64,000 bases of DNA from Clostridium carboxidivorans P7 (lineage in GTDB: Bacteria; Bacillota; Clostridia; Clostridiales; Clostridiaceae): contig NZ_CP011803.1 of the NCBI RefSeq assembly GCF_001038625.1, positions 1,426,001 to 1,490,000 of the forward strand, given 5' to 3'. Both the position numbers and the translations under genes were made by a program. Each line of letters begins with the position of its first letter. Position 1 is the first letter of the stretch. Positions 56,397-64,000 of this stretch are shown piece after piece. The notes under the pieces are model-generated. The model saw only the letters and a list, made by a program, of their open reading frames with translations, was not told where the DNA came from and did not search any database.

Positions 56397-57487
56397 CTTA
56401 ACCTCCAATTATGATATTTATAATAAGCTGCACAAGTACCTTCAGAAGATACCATACATGGACCTACGGGATTTTCGGGGGTACATATTTTTTGAAAAAG
56501 CTCACATTGAATAGGGGTGATTTTTCCTTTTAATATATCACTGCATTTACATTTGCTAATTTTAGTACAATTAGGCAATTCAATTTTAAAATGCTTCATG
56601 GCATCAAACATTTCATAGTTTTCATTTAACTCATAGCCACTTTTAGCAATGACTCCAAATCCACGCCAATTGCTGTCTACTACTTTAAAAACTTTTTCTA
56701 TGTATTTTAAAGCATTTATGTTTCCATCATATTTTACAACTCTTTTATAGCCATTAATTATTTTAGGGGTGTTATTATGAATCAATTGTAAGATTATTTT
56801 TATACTTATAAGCATATCTGCAGCTTCAAAGCCAGTTATAACTCCAGATATTTTATAGTTATCACATAAAAAACTATATGGTTTTTCTCCAATAATGGCA
56901 CTTACATGACCTGGAAGGAGAAATGCATCTATATTAATTTCCTTATCTTCTAGTAAATTTTTAAGTACAGGAATAACTAATTTATGAGAAGTTAGAAAAA
57001 ATAAATTTTTTATATTATTATTTTTAGCTTCAATAGCCGTTACAGCTGTCATAGGAGTTGTAGTTTCAAAACCTACAGATAAGAAAATTATATTTTTAAA
57101 AGGATTTTTTTTAGCTAGTATTAAAGCATCCATAGGAGAATAAACAATTCTTATGTCGCTGCCTTCTGATTTCCTTTCCATTAATGAAGAGGTTTTTCCA
57201 GGAACTTTCATCATATCTCCAAAGGTAGCTATAATAACATTTTCAATATGAGAGAGCTTTATTGCAGCATCAATATAATTTTCAGGAGTGACGCAAACAG
57301 GACAACCAGGTCCAGATATTAGTTTTATATTTGAAGGTAATACATCATTCAATCCATATTTAAATATAGACATAGTATGAGTACCACACACTTCCATGAT
57401 GTTTATTTTTCTATCTGTCATATTTTCAATGGATTTTATAATTTTTTTAGAGTAATAACCATTTCTAAATTCGTCAACAAATTTCAT
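56393..57487 (-). CDS. hypD: Hydrogenase maturation protein HypD
   Basis: Iron-sulfur protein that, with HypC, assembles the Fe(CN)2CO unit. The 364 residues show the conserved MEVCGTHTM at ~32-40, ISGPGCPVCVTP near 68, LSVGFETTTP, GFEAADML, and the C-terminal Cys-rich segment with C-x-C and VGPCMVSSEGTCAAYYKY. The ATG at 57487 follows AGGAG. The gene overlaps the end of hypC by 14 bases. Confidence 0.95.
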   Translation of the reverse strand: MKFVDEFRNGYYSKKIIKSIENMTDRKINIMEVCGTHTMSIFKYGLNDVLPSNIKLISGPGCPVCVTPENYIDAAIKLSHIENVIIATFGDMMKVPGKTSSLMERKSEGSDIRIVYSPMDALILAKKNPFKNIIFLSVGFETTTPMTAVTAIEAKNNNIKNLFFLTSHKLVIPVLKNLLEDKEINIDAFLLPGHVSAIIGEKPYSFLCDNYKISGVITGFEAADMLISIKIILQLIHNNTPKIINGYKRVVKYDGNINALKYIEKVFKVVDSNWRGFGVIAKSGYELNENYEMFDAMKHFKIELPNCTKISKCKCSDILKGKITPIQCELFQKICTPENPVGPCMVSSEGTCAAYYKYHNWRLR

Positions 57488-57698
57488 GTTCACCTATCTC
57501 CTTGAGTATTTGCAAGGTTTTAAAAGCTTCTTTTTCATTTATAATTTCAATGGCGCAGCCAGCATGTACAAGTACATATTCACCAACCTTTACATCAGGT
57601 ACTAAGTGAATAAATATTTCACGCTGCAGTGCACCTATTTCTACTGTTCCTCTATTTTCTTTACGGTTTATAAGTTTACCTGGTACAGCTAAACACAT
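57474..57698 (-). CDS. hypC: Hydrogenase maturation chaperone HypC
   Basis: A 74-residue chaperone that begins MCLAVPGKLI, with the essential C2 after the initiator Met, and contains EYVLVHAGCAIEIIN. It works with HypD on the iron centre and binds the hydrogenase large-subunit precursor. First gene of the hypCDE operon. It is divergent from the structural genes, with 247 bp between. GGAGGT lies upstream. Confidence 0.96.
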   Translation of the reverse strand: MCLAVPGKLINRKENRGTVEIGALQREIFIHLVPDVKVGEYVLVHAGCAIEIINEKEAFKTLQILKEIGEHEIC

Positions 57699-57945
57699 AT
57701 ATAACCTCCAAATTGTATTATTTAATATTTGATAATATACAGATTAAATTTAAAACTTCACAGTTTACTTTATACTTATTTAAATTTAAAAAACTTTATA
57801 CCATCTAAAAAGCATAATAATTTTTTATTTTTTGAAGATACCTTATGTTTGAAAAATAATTACTAGTAATCTGGGGTGAATTTTCAGTAATAAATTTAAG
57901 GTTTTAAAATATATTTACATTGAAGATTATAAGAGGGGGAAATTT

Positions 57946-58368
57946 ATGAACGAACGAACTTCTCAAGAACTTAAGAATATGCTTCAAGAAATAAATCATT
58001 ATAAAAAAATGATTAATGCTTCTATATGTCCTTATGAAAAAATACGTTTGATAAATACAATAGCCTATAAGGTAACAGAAATTTTAGATAATATAAATAT
58101 GGATAAAGATATGGAAAGGGAAATGATGGCTCAATCATCAAAGGAAATTACTATTGAAGAATTAGCTAAATATGATGGTTCCATGGGAAAACCTGCTTAT
58201 GCAGCAGTAGATGGTATAGTTTATGATTTAAGTCTTATCAGTGTTTGGGGAGGAGGAACTCATTTTGGATTGTATGCAGGTAGGGATCTTTCAAAGGAGT
58301 TTAAGAGTTGTCATGGCAATAAAGTTGAAATATTAAAAAGTCTTCCAGTTATAGGAAGAATTAAGTGA
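57946..58368 (+). CDS. Cytochrome b5-like heme/steroid-binding domain protein
   Basis: The 140-residue protein has a helical N-terminal part (~1-65) and a cytochrome b5-like domain (~68-140): ITIEELAKYDGSMGKPAYAAVDGIVYDLS, then GGGTHFGLYAGRDLSKEF and SCHGN (first shown in part). The two His in GTHFG and SCHG are candidate heme ligands; the classic HPGG loop is absent. No signal or membrane anchor is seen. It is the first gene on the hydrogenase side of the divergent promoter region, so it may carry electrons for the enzyme (inference). Confidence 0.82.
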   Translation: MNERTSQELKNMLQEINHYKKMINASICPYEKIRLINTIAYKVTEILDNINMDKDMEREMMAQSSKEITIEELAKYDGSMGKPAYAAVDGIVYDLSLISVWGGGTHFGLYAGRDLSKEFKSCHGNKVEILKSLPVIGRIK

Positions 58369-58410
58369 ATGTTTTAATTTTATCAGAGAAATGCATAGGA
58401 GGTATAAATT

Positions 58411-59244
58411 TTGCCTTTAATGAAACTTGTATATGAAGCTATAGATAAAATCAATAGAGGATTAATTAAGAAACCTAATTTTATTTGGCTTGAATGTACT
58501 GGATGTGAGGGAAATATAATTTCTTTTCTCAATGCAGATAAACCAGATTTTAAGTATTTTCTTAATCAAATGGTAAATTTAAAATACAGCAATAGTTTAA
58601 TGCAGCCTGATGGAGAAAAAGCTTATGAAAATTTTCTAGAAACATTGGATACAGATTTTATACTTGGAGTAGAAGGAGCTATTACAGAGAAAGATAATGG
58701 ATTTTATACATTAATGGCATATTATAAGGGAAAACAAGTATCTGCAGCAGAAGGAGTTAGTTTAGCAGCAGCAAAGACAAAAAAAATAATAGCTATAGGA
58801 ACTTGTGCTTCCTTTGGCGGAATATCTGCTGCAAGACCAAATCCTACTGGTTGTATGAGTTTAAGTGAATTTTTAAATAGGAAGATTATAAATGTTCCTG
58901 GATGTCCAGCAAATCCTTTATGGGTTATAGGCACTATTGCCAGTTTAATTTTATATGGTGATGTGGATGTGGATGCTAAAGGTAGACCTTTAATGTTTTA
59001 TAGAGAAACCAATCATACTGATTGTCAAAGACGTTCATATTTTGATAATAATATATTTGCAAAAAAACTTGGAGAGCATGAATGCATGTTTAAGCTTGGA
59101 TGTAGAGGTCCTATAACAAAAGCTTATTGTCCTTTAGGAAAGTGGAATTCAAGAATGAATTGGCCTGTAGAAAATAATACTCCTTGTATAGGTTGTGCTA
59201 ATGAATATTTTCCAGATGGTACAGAGCCTTTTGTAAGGTATTAA
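58411..59244 (+). CDS. [NiFe] hydrogenase small subunit
   Basis: The 277-residue electron-transfer subunit has the proximal cluster ligands in ECTGCEG (C29, C32), GTCASFGGISAARPNPTG and NVPGCPANPLW. The other cluster sites are in HTDCQRR, CMFKLGCRGP, and PCIGCANEYFPDGTEPF. There is no twin-arginine signal, so it should stay in the cytoplasm. TTG at 58411 is seven bases after AGGAGGT; ATG at 58420 is a fallback. The subunit pairs with the gene 16 bases downstream. Confidence 0.95.
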   Translation: MPLMKLVYEAIDKINRGLIKKPNFIWLECTGCEGNIISFLNADKPDFKYFLNQMVNLKYSNSLMQPDGEKAYENFLETLDTDFILGVEGAITEKDNGFYTLMAYYKGKQVSAAEGVSLAAAKTKKIIAIGTCASFGGISAARPNPTGCMSLSEFLNRKIINVPGCPANPLWVIGTIASLILYGDVDVDAKGRPLMFYRETNHTDCQRRSYFDNNIFAKKLGEHECMFKLGCRGPITKAYCPLGKWNSRMNWPVENNTPCIGCANEYFPDGTEPFVRY

Positions 59245-59260
59245 GGGGGGAAAAGCTGTT

Positions 59261-60661
59261 ATGGCTACAAGGATAACTATAGAACCAATAACTAGAATTA
59301 GTGGACCTTTAAGTATAGAAGTTGAAATTGAAAAAAATAAAATAGTAAATGTTAAAAGCAGTGGAGTATTGTTTAGAGGTTTTGAAAGTATGTTAGAAGG
59401 AAGACCTCCTTTAGATGCGATATATTTTACTGAAAGGATATGCGGCATATGTTCAACTGCACATGGAGTAGTGGCAAGCTTAGCTCTTGAAGATGCTTTA
59501 AAGGTAAAACCGGATGAAAATGGAGTAAGGGTAAGAGATTTTGCTCATGGAGCTGACTTTATTCAAAATATCATAAGGCAGATTTGCCTTTTTGTATTTC
59601 CTGATTATGTTAAGATAAAGGAGGTCCCAGGAAGTATAGATTATGATTTTAGACTTCCAGATAAGTTAACACGAAAAATTAGCGAGGACTATTTAAAAGC
59701 ATTAGAATATAGTCGCTTTGCTCATGAAATGGTAGCTATTATTGGAGGAAAAGCTCCTCATAGTCATGGTGTATTTGTAGGAGGAACTACTGCAAATTTG
59801 GATGCTTCTAAAATAATAAGACTTAAATATTTGCTGGAGCAAATTTATGAATTTATATGTTCGGATATGGTTGAGGATATAAACATTATATCAGCATATT
59901 ATCCAGAATATTTTAAAATGGGAGCAGGAACAAAGAATCTTTTGACATTTGGTTTATTTAATGATTTGCCTGAAAAGGAATTAGTTTATGTTTATCCTTC
60001 TGTATACATTGATGATAAAAAAAGTGGCTTGGATGTAGATGCTATAAAAGAAGGTGTAGAATATTCCTGGTATAAGAATACAAAATCCAACACAGTGCCC
60101 TCTGAAAAACCTTCAGAATTAGATATTAAGAAACCTGGAGCTTATACCTTTGTAAAAGCACCTAGATATAAAGGTGAAGTTGTACAGGTAGGTCCCTTAG
60201 CTCGCATGATTTTATCTGATAACTATAAATACAGCATATCAACTATGGACAGATTAATTGCTAGGGTACTGGAAGGAAAGTTATTATCAGAAAAAATGCT
60301 TAAGCTTTTGGATTTAATAACCCCAACAAATGCAGTTCAAAATCAATATATAATTCCTGAAAGTGCAGAAGGAAAAGGACTTTATGATGCAGTAAGAGGA
60401 GCACTTGGACATTGGATAAAAATAGAAAATGGAGTTATAAAAAATTATGATATAATCACGCCAACAGTATGGAATCTTTCACCTAAAGATAGTATGTTAC
60501 AGCATGGAGCTATTGAAGAATCACTAATAGGCACTGAAATTGAAAATGTAAAAAGTCCTGTGGAAATAGGAAGAATAATTCGTTCCTTTGATCCTTGTAT
60601 ATCTTGTGCAACTCATGTGACTATAGATTGTTGTAAAGACTATAATATTGAAATTGTATAA
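59261..60661 (+). CDS. [NiFe] hydrogenase large subunit
   Basis: The 466-residue catalytic subunit has the active-site Ni/Fe ligands C61 and C64 in RICGICSTAHG, and C446 and C449 in DPCISCATH. The C-terminal extension after H452 (14 residues) is the part cut off by the maturation protease; its gene is in this cluster (61709-62152). GGKAPHSHGVFVGG and GAVRGALGHW (partly shown) are also typical. Probably H2 uptake or a small bidirectional enzyme. The fold alone does not settle direction. Confidence 0.96.
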   Translation: MATRITIEPITRISGPLSIEVEIEKNKIVNVKSSGVLFRGFESMLEGRPPLDAIYFTERICGICSTAHGVVASLALEDALKVKPDENGVRVRDFAHGADFIQNIIRQICLFVFPDYVKIKEVPGSIDYDFRLPDKLTRKISEDYLKALEYSRFAHEMVAIIGGKAPHSHGVFVGGTTANLDASKIIRLKYLLEQIYEFICSDMVEDINIISAYYPEYFKMGAGTKNLLTFGLFNDLPEKELVYVYPSVYIDDKKSGLDVDAIKEGVEYSWYKNTKSNTVPSEKPSELDIKKPGAYTFVKAPRYKGEVVQVGPLARMILSDNYKYSISTMDRLIARVLEGKLLSEKMLKLLDLITPTNAVQNQYIIPESAEGKGLYDAVRGALGHWIKIENGVIKNYDIITPTVWNLSPKDSMLQHGAIEESLIGTEIENVKSPVEIGRIIRSFDPCISCATHVTIDCCKDYNIEIV

Positions 60662-60705
60662 GGCAATTTAAAAATATGATGTATATTTTTAGGAAGGTGA
60701 TGAGA

Positions 60706-61047
60706 TTGCATGAGATATCTATAATGGAAAGCACTATAGATATTGTACTTAAAAAGGCTGAAGAATGTAATTTTAAGACTATAAGAAAAGTTACACTAAA
60801 GATTGGTGAGTTGTCAGGGGTAATGGATGAGGCTTTAAGGTTTGCGTTTAATGAACTTAAAAATTACTCTATGCTAAAGGATGCAGAACTTTGTATAGAT
60901 AAAATAAAAGCAAGGGCTTATTGTAAAAATTGTGATATAAATTATGATATAGATCATTTTAATAAACTTTGTCCCATTTGTGCAGGGTTTCCTGCAAAGA
61001 TTGTAAGTGGATATGAATTATATTTATATTCCATAGAAGGAGAGTGA
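60706..61047 (+). CDS. hypA: Hydrogenase nickel insertion protein HypA
   Basis: The 113-residue nickel chaperone starts MHEISIM, with the Ni-binding H2. The zinc-binding CKNC and CPIC pairs lie near residues 75 and 93. The TTG at 60706 is used because AGGAAGGTG lies six bases upstream and the N-terminal Met-His-Glu is essential; longer frames from 60676 or 60700 would add residues before this motif. Confidence 0.94.
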   Translation: MHEISIMESTIDIVLKKAEECNFKTIRKVTLKIGELSGVMDEALRFAFNELKNYSMLKDAELCIDKIKARAYCKNCDINYDIDHFNKLCPICAGFPAKIVSGYELYLYSIEGE

Positions 61048-61050
61048 AAT

Positions 61051-61704
61051 ATGAGTGAAATTAAAGTTATTGTAAACATGCTTCATAATAACGAAGAAAT
61101 TGCTTTAGAAAATAAAAAGATTTTTGATGATGAAGATATATTTGTAATAAATTTAATGAGTGCTCCAGGTTCAGGTAAAACTTCTATACTTGAAAAATTA
61201 ATTTGCAGCATTAAAAAGCATTTAAAGATAGCAGTAATAGAAGGTGATATATATACTACTAAGGATGCAGACAGAATAGAAGCTAAAGGAGTTCCAGTTG
61301 TACAAATAAATACTTCAGGAGCTTGTCATTTGGATGCAGATATGATAAGAAATGCAGCACTTAATTTAGATTTGAGAAATTTAGATATGATTATTATAGA
61401 AAATGTAGGAAATCTAGTGTGTCCTGCAGAATTTGAAGTAGGAGAAGATATGAAAGTATGTGTACTCAGTGTAACAGAAGGAAATGATAAACCCTTAAAA
61501 TATCCACTTATGTTTGAAAAAAGTGAAGCATTGATTTTAAATAAAATAGATTTAATACCTTTTACCGATTTTAGTAGTGAGGAATTTTATAAGGATATCA
61601 ATACAGTAAATTCTAAAATTAAAATTTTTGAGACTTCTTGTACTAACAATAAAGGGATAGATGAATTATGCAATTGGATTTTACAAAAAGCCAATGAAAA
61701 ATAA
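61051..61704 (+). CDS. hypB: Hydrogenase nickel GTPase HypB
   Basis: The 217-residue GTPase loads nickel with HypA. P-loop: SAPGSGKTS; VIEGDI; NTSGACHLDADMI with metal-site Cys/His; ENVGNLVCPAEFEVGE; and NKIDLIP. There is no N-terminal His-rich nickel store, as in short HypB. GGAGAG overlaps the end of hypA. Confidence 0.95.
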   Translation: MSEIKVIVNMLHNNEEIALENKKIFDDEDIFVINLMSAPGSGKTSILEKLICSIKKHLKIAVIEGDIYTTKDADRIEAKGVPVVQINTSGACHLDADMIRNAALNLDLRNLDMIIIENVGNLVCPAEFEVGEDMKVCVLSVTEGNDKPLKYPLMFEKSEALILNKIDLIPFTDFSSEEFYKDINTVNSKIKIFETSCTNNKGIDELCNWILQKANEK

Positions 61705-61708
61705 TAAT

Positions 61709-62152
61709 ATGAAAAAAAAAGTAATAGGCATAGGTAATAAACTTATGATGGATGATGGGGCAGCTATCTTTGTGCTTCAAAATATAAAAAATGATTTAGA
61801 ATATAATGGTATAGAAGTCATAATTGGAGAAACAGATGTGGATTTTTGCTTTTCCAAGTTAAATAATGTTGATGAATTTTACATTGTGGATTCCTATTTT
61901 TCTGGTAAGATTCCTGGCACTTTGACGTTTAAGAAAATTAAAGATGTAAAAAAAATAAGAAAGCATTGTGCTGTACATTCTTTAGGGTTAATGGATTTAA
62001 TTGATATATATGGAATAGAAGTAAAAGGTTATTTTGTAGGAATAGAAGTAGGAAGAATAGATATGAATATAGGATTGAGTAATGACTTACAGGTGAAATT
62101 TAAAGATGTATGCAGTAAAATATTGAAGTTTATGATAAACAATAAAAATTAA
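61709..62152 (+). CDS. [NiFe] hydrogenase maturation protease (HyaD/HycI-type)
   Basis: About 147 residues of the M52 endopeptidase that removes the C-terminal tail of the large subunit. VIGIGNKLMMDDGAA carries the first nickel-sensing acidic residues; VDSYFSGKIPGTLTF and KHCAVHSLGLMDLI follow. The ATG at 61709 lies four bases after the hypB stop and begins the conserved MKKKVIGIGN. An ATG at 61694 within hypB is possible. No clear ribosome site is seen, so translation is probably coupled to hypB. Confidence 0.9.
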   Translation: MKKKVIGIGNKLMMDDGAAIFVLQNIKNDLEYNGIEVIIGETDVDFCFSKLNNVDEFYIVDSYFSGKIPGTLTFKKIKDVKKIRKHCAVHSLGLMDLIDIYGIEVKGYFVGIEVGRIDMNIGLSNDLQVKFKDVCSKILKFMINNKN

Positions 62153-62249
62153 ATTTATGCAGTTAAGAATAAGTTATTATAAAAAAATGAATTAAATACA
62201 TTGGATAATTATAAATACTGAATACAAAAATTCAAAAAATTATATAATA

Positions 62250-62280
62250 AGGCACTTGAATAAGTTTCAAGTGCCCTATT
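62250..62280. terminator. Terminator at the end of the hydrogenase operon
   Basis: GGCACTTGAA (62251-62260) pairs with TTCAAGTGCC (62266-62275), followed by CTATTAGAAATTTT. It shares its ten-base stem sequence with the hairpin at 55355-55381. Confidence 0.72.
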
Positions 62281-62307
62281 AGAAATTTTGATAAATTTAT
62301 CTTTGCT

Positions 62308-63051
62308 TTACCAAGGTAAATCTTCTCTATGATGGTATTTTTTATGATGATAAGGGTAGTGAGGATAATATGGGTAATATGGATAATAAGGGTAATATGG
62401 ATACTTATGATGATATTGGTGATAAGGGTGATAAGGGTAAACTCTATCCTCATCAACATCAATATCAACGTCAATATCGTCGTCTTCGCTGCGCATTCCC
62501 ATTCCACAAGAACAATTTGCATTTGCATTTGCATTTGCCTGAGCACCTGGGAATGGCATTGCAGCACCTTGGAATGGCATTCCAGGGAATCCGCCACCCA
62601 TCCAAGGGAATCCACCGCCCATCCAAGGAGAACAACTATTCATCCAAGGAGAGCAACAGCTATTCATCCAAGGGAAAAATGGCATACAGCAGCAATTGCG
62701 TCTGCGACGATGACGGGTCTGTTCATCATCAATGTCGACATCAATATCCTCATCTTCACCGCGCATTCCCATTCCACAAGAACAATTTGCATTTGCATTT
62801 GCATTTGCCTGAGCACCTGGGAATGGCATTGCAGCACCTTGGAATGGTGCAGTACCTTGGAATGGCATTCCAGAGAATCCGCCACCCATCCAAGGGAATC
62901 CACCGCCCATCCAAGGAGAACAACTATTCATCCAAGGGAAAAATGGCATGCAGCAACAACAATCTCTGCGACGATGGTGATGACCGCGGCTCTCATCAAC
63001 ATTAACGTCAATATCAGTGTTAATATTCTCGCTATCATTTTGATAGTACAT
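62308..63051 (-). CDS. Internally duplicated Cys/Trp/Gly/His-rich protein, spore-coat-like
   Basis: The 247-residue low-complexity protein is built from two ~85-residue units. Each has an acidic Asp/Ile/Val stretch, a His/Arg run, Cys-rich CCC(C)MPFFPWMN, repeated PWMGGGF and GMPFQG segments, and a tail GAQANANANANCSCGMGM. The last ~45 residues are a Tyr-Pro-rich (YPYY)n region with His/Lys. It lacks enzyme motifs; the composition fits a structural or coat protein, perhaps metal-binding. The start at 63051 follows GGAGGT at six bases; ATG at 63057 touches it. The origin of the repeat is visible in DNA (62491-62690 and 62761-62960). Confidence 0.72.
   Translation of the reverse strand: MYYQNDSENINTDIDVNVDESRGHHHRRRDCCCCMPFFPWMNSCSPWMGGGFPWMGGGFSGMPFQGTAPFQGAAMPFPGAQANANANANCSCGMGMRGEDEDIDVDIDDEQTRHRRRRNCCCMPFFPWMNSCCSPWMNSCSPWMGGGFPWMGGGFPGMPFQGAAMPFPGAQANANANANCSCGMGMRSEDDDIDVDIDVDEDRVYPYHPYHQYHHKYPYYPYYPYYPYYPHYPYHHKKYHHREDLPW
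62491..62960. repeat. Tandem DNA duplication inside the coat-like gene
   Basis: GCGCATTCCCATTCCACAAG starts at both 62491 and 62761. The following ~85 bases are identical, and similarity goes on, with small insertions, for about 190-200 bases. The offset is 270 bp. A second level of repetition (GGAATCCACCGCCCATCCAA-like and YPYY-coding triplets) lies within. Confidence 0.88.
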
Positions 63052-63125
63052 GTACATACCTCCGTAAAATCTATCTTCACTATATATAGTATTAAAAAAG
63101 TAAAAAAAAGTTACAACTTTTTAAA

Positions 63126-63164
63126 AAAAATAAGACTTTGCAAATGAAATGCAGAGTCTTATTT
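63126..63164 (-). terminator. Terminator of the small membrane-protein gene
   Basis: The 63126-63142 and 63150-63164 arms pair through AATAAGACTTTGCA and TGCAGAGTCTTATT. On the minus strand a run of eight T follows, so this ends the gene at 63179-63385. Confidence 0.8.
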
Positions 63165-63178
63165 CTTATGGTGCTATT

Positions 63179-63385
63179 TTATCTTCTGAAAAAATAAAAT
63201 AATGCTATAATTATCATTAATATAAACAAAGGTCCAGCAAAAATTATTTTAAATATTAATGCAAAAATCGAAATTACTATACCTATGGCAAAAATAAAAG
63301 CAAATATAGGTAGGGCTACTGCAGCAAGTACTGAACCTAAGAGTATAAATACTACAGCAGATAAAAGTATTGTTAAGATTATCAT
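63179..63385 (-). CDS. Small two-segment membrane protein
   Basis: The 68 residues form two long hydrophobic segments (MIILTILLSAVVFILLGSVL and PLFILMIIIALFYFF) with Gly/Ala between and a basic end. GGAGGT nine bases upstream of the ATG supports translation. A signature of any named family is not recognised. It lies between the coat-like gene and the final short gene. Confidence 0.7.
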   Translation of the reverse strand: MIILTILLSAVVFILLGSVLAAVALPIFAFIFAIGIVISIFALIFKIIFAGPLFILMIIIALFYFFRR

Positions 63386-63777
63386 AAAAATAAACCTCCA
63401 AATTCATATATTTATAAATTTTTTTAATTATTCACATAAAAGAGTAATTCAATATGTGTTATGAGGTATATTATACTATATAATGAAGAAAGTACAAAGT
63501 TCAATTCTTGTTAAAACTTCTCAATTTAAAGCAAATTGCAGCATGTACAAAAAAATAGTTAACATTGTGTATAAAAGCTGGTTTTTACTTTGGTATAGTA
63601 GTTTTTATGTTTTAGTGAATAGCCTATAAAGTATTGAATTAAATATCTATGAAAAATCATAATATTTAAAAAAAGTAAAATTGTTTATTGACATCATAAA
63701 AATATATGTTATAATTACAACTAATATCAAGTTAATTTTAACATAAATCAATAAAAATTGTTTTGGAGGGAAAAATC
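63386..63777. other. Intergenic region with a strong promoter
   Basis: The 392 bases are AT-rich and non-coding. They include the start region of the minus-strand small membrane gene and the promoter at 63688-63715 for the last gene. No other hairpin or repeat stands out. Confidence 0.6.
63688..63715 (+). promoter_or_regulatory. Consensus-like housekeeping promoter
   Basis: TTGACA (63688-63693) and TATAAT (63710-63715) are both perfect boxes and are separated by 16 bp. The transcript would start about 55 bases before the ATG at 63778. Confidence 0.85.
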
Positions 63778-63948
63778 ATGAAAAATATCATTGGAAAGGG
63801 AATAAGCGGAAAATTTTATTTTTACTTTAGCTGGGGCTATCTCTATTTTAGCGCTGGTTACTTTTTCTGCAAAAAATTATATATTCCTGTTTTCAATGAG
63901 TTTAATAGATGGAAATTTAATTGGTGTAAAGAAATGCTATGTGTATAG
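63778..63948 (+). pseudogene. Short gene, apparently frameshifted
   Basis: GGAGGG stands eight bases before ATG 63778, behind a strong promoter and before a terminator. The translated frame (MKNIIGKGISGKFYFYFSW...) turns odd and aromatic after codon 12. If one base is removed from the AAAATTTT run at about 63812-63819, the reading becomes GISGKFIFTLAGAISILALV and goes on as a hydrophobic, ordinary-looking protein (…FSAKNYIFLFSMSLIDGNLIG). A one-base insertion, a sequence error or phase variation could explain it. Function unknown. Confidence 0.5.
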
Positions 63949-63969
63949 CACTATACATTTAATTTATTT

Positions 63970-64000
63970 AGTAAGGCTCATTAGAGCCTTACTTTTTTTT
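63970..64000 (+). terminator. Terminator at the window end
   Basis: GTAAGGCTC (63971-63979) pairs with GAGCCTTAC (63984-63992) around a four-base loop and is followed by eight T reaching the last base of the window. It ends the short gene upstream. Confidence 0.9.

Noticed and set aside
62361..62960. Short tandem repeats as a possible CRISPR array
   Set aside because: The repeats are codon-level (YPYY and PWMGGG units) inside one gene and lack uniform repeat/spacer lengths.
62329..63147. Long plus-strand frames over the coat-like gene
   Set aside because: They mirror the repeats of the minus-strand gene; that gene has the good ribosome site and sensible composition.

Overview
The window is AT-rich chromosomal DNA of a Clostridium-type anaerobe. 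This rests on the codon use, the strong GGAGG-type ribosome sites with frequent TTG/GTG starts, the clostridial order of the leucine and lysine operons, a soluble [NiFe] hydrogenase cluster and several multidrug pumps. The species cannot be fixed from the sequence alone. No rRNA, tRNA, CRISPR array, prophage or intact insertion sequence was seen.

Layout. 1-5616 is the end of a branched-chain amino-acid operon (leuA end, leuCDB, ilvB, ilvN); ilvN seems to start on a rare codon. 5839-11766 holds a membrane GT39-type glycosyltransferase, a BlaI/BlaR1-like pair with two operators and a VanW protein. 11841-19647 is a mixed stretch: DJ-1 protein, LysR regulator, acetyltransferase/YciI/nitroreductase operon, MocR regulator, HutD, a glycosyltransferase and a hemolysin III-type membrane protein. 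20134-25916 is a lysine/diaminopimelate operon (lysA, aspartokinase, asd, dapA, dapB) behind two tandem lysine riboswitches, each with its own terminator. Next to it is an lrp-lysE pair that probably exports amino acids.

27723-37229 carries two efflux operons: a TetR-controlled one (lipoprotein adaptor, second adaptor, DHA2 pump) and an RND pump with its adaptor. A DUF975 membrane protein and a large secreted M16 peptidase with an Ig-like tail follow.

41755-51771 looks like an accessory island. It holds a ~243-bp foldback palindrome, a decayed transposase-like fragment and a two-gene module: a 1241-aa protein of unknown fold, then a 1619-aa DEAH helicase with a DUF1998-type four-cysteine C-terminus. 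The architecture matches a type III Druantia (druH-druE) antiphage system. Diverged ~105-bp repeats in opposite orientation bracket the pair.

51798-55274 has small membrane and cell-wall genes and a lipase-like hydrolase. 55389-62152 is a complete small [NiFe] hydrogenase cluster: hypCDE on the minus strand, and a cytochrome b5-like protein, small and large subunits, hypA, hypB and the maturation protease on the plus strand. hypF is absent. The same terminator hairpin sits at both ends of this cluster. The window ends with a striking internally duplicated Cys/Trp/Gly/His-rich protein that resembles a spore-coat protein, a small membrane protein, and a short gene that appears frameshifted.
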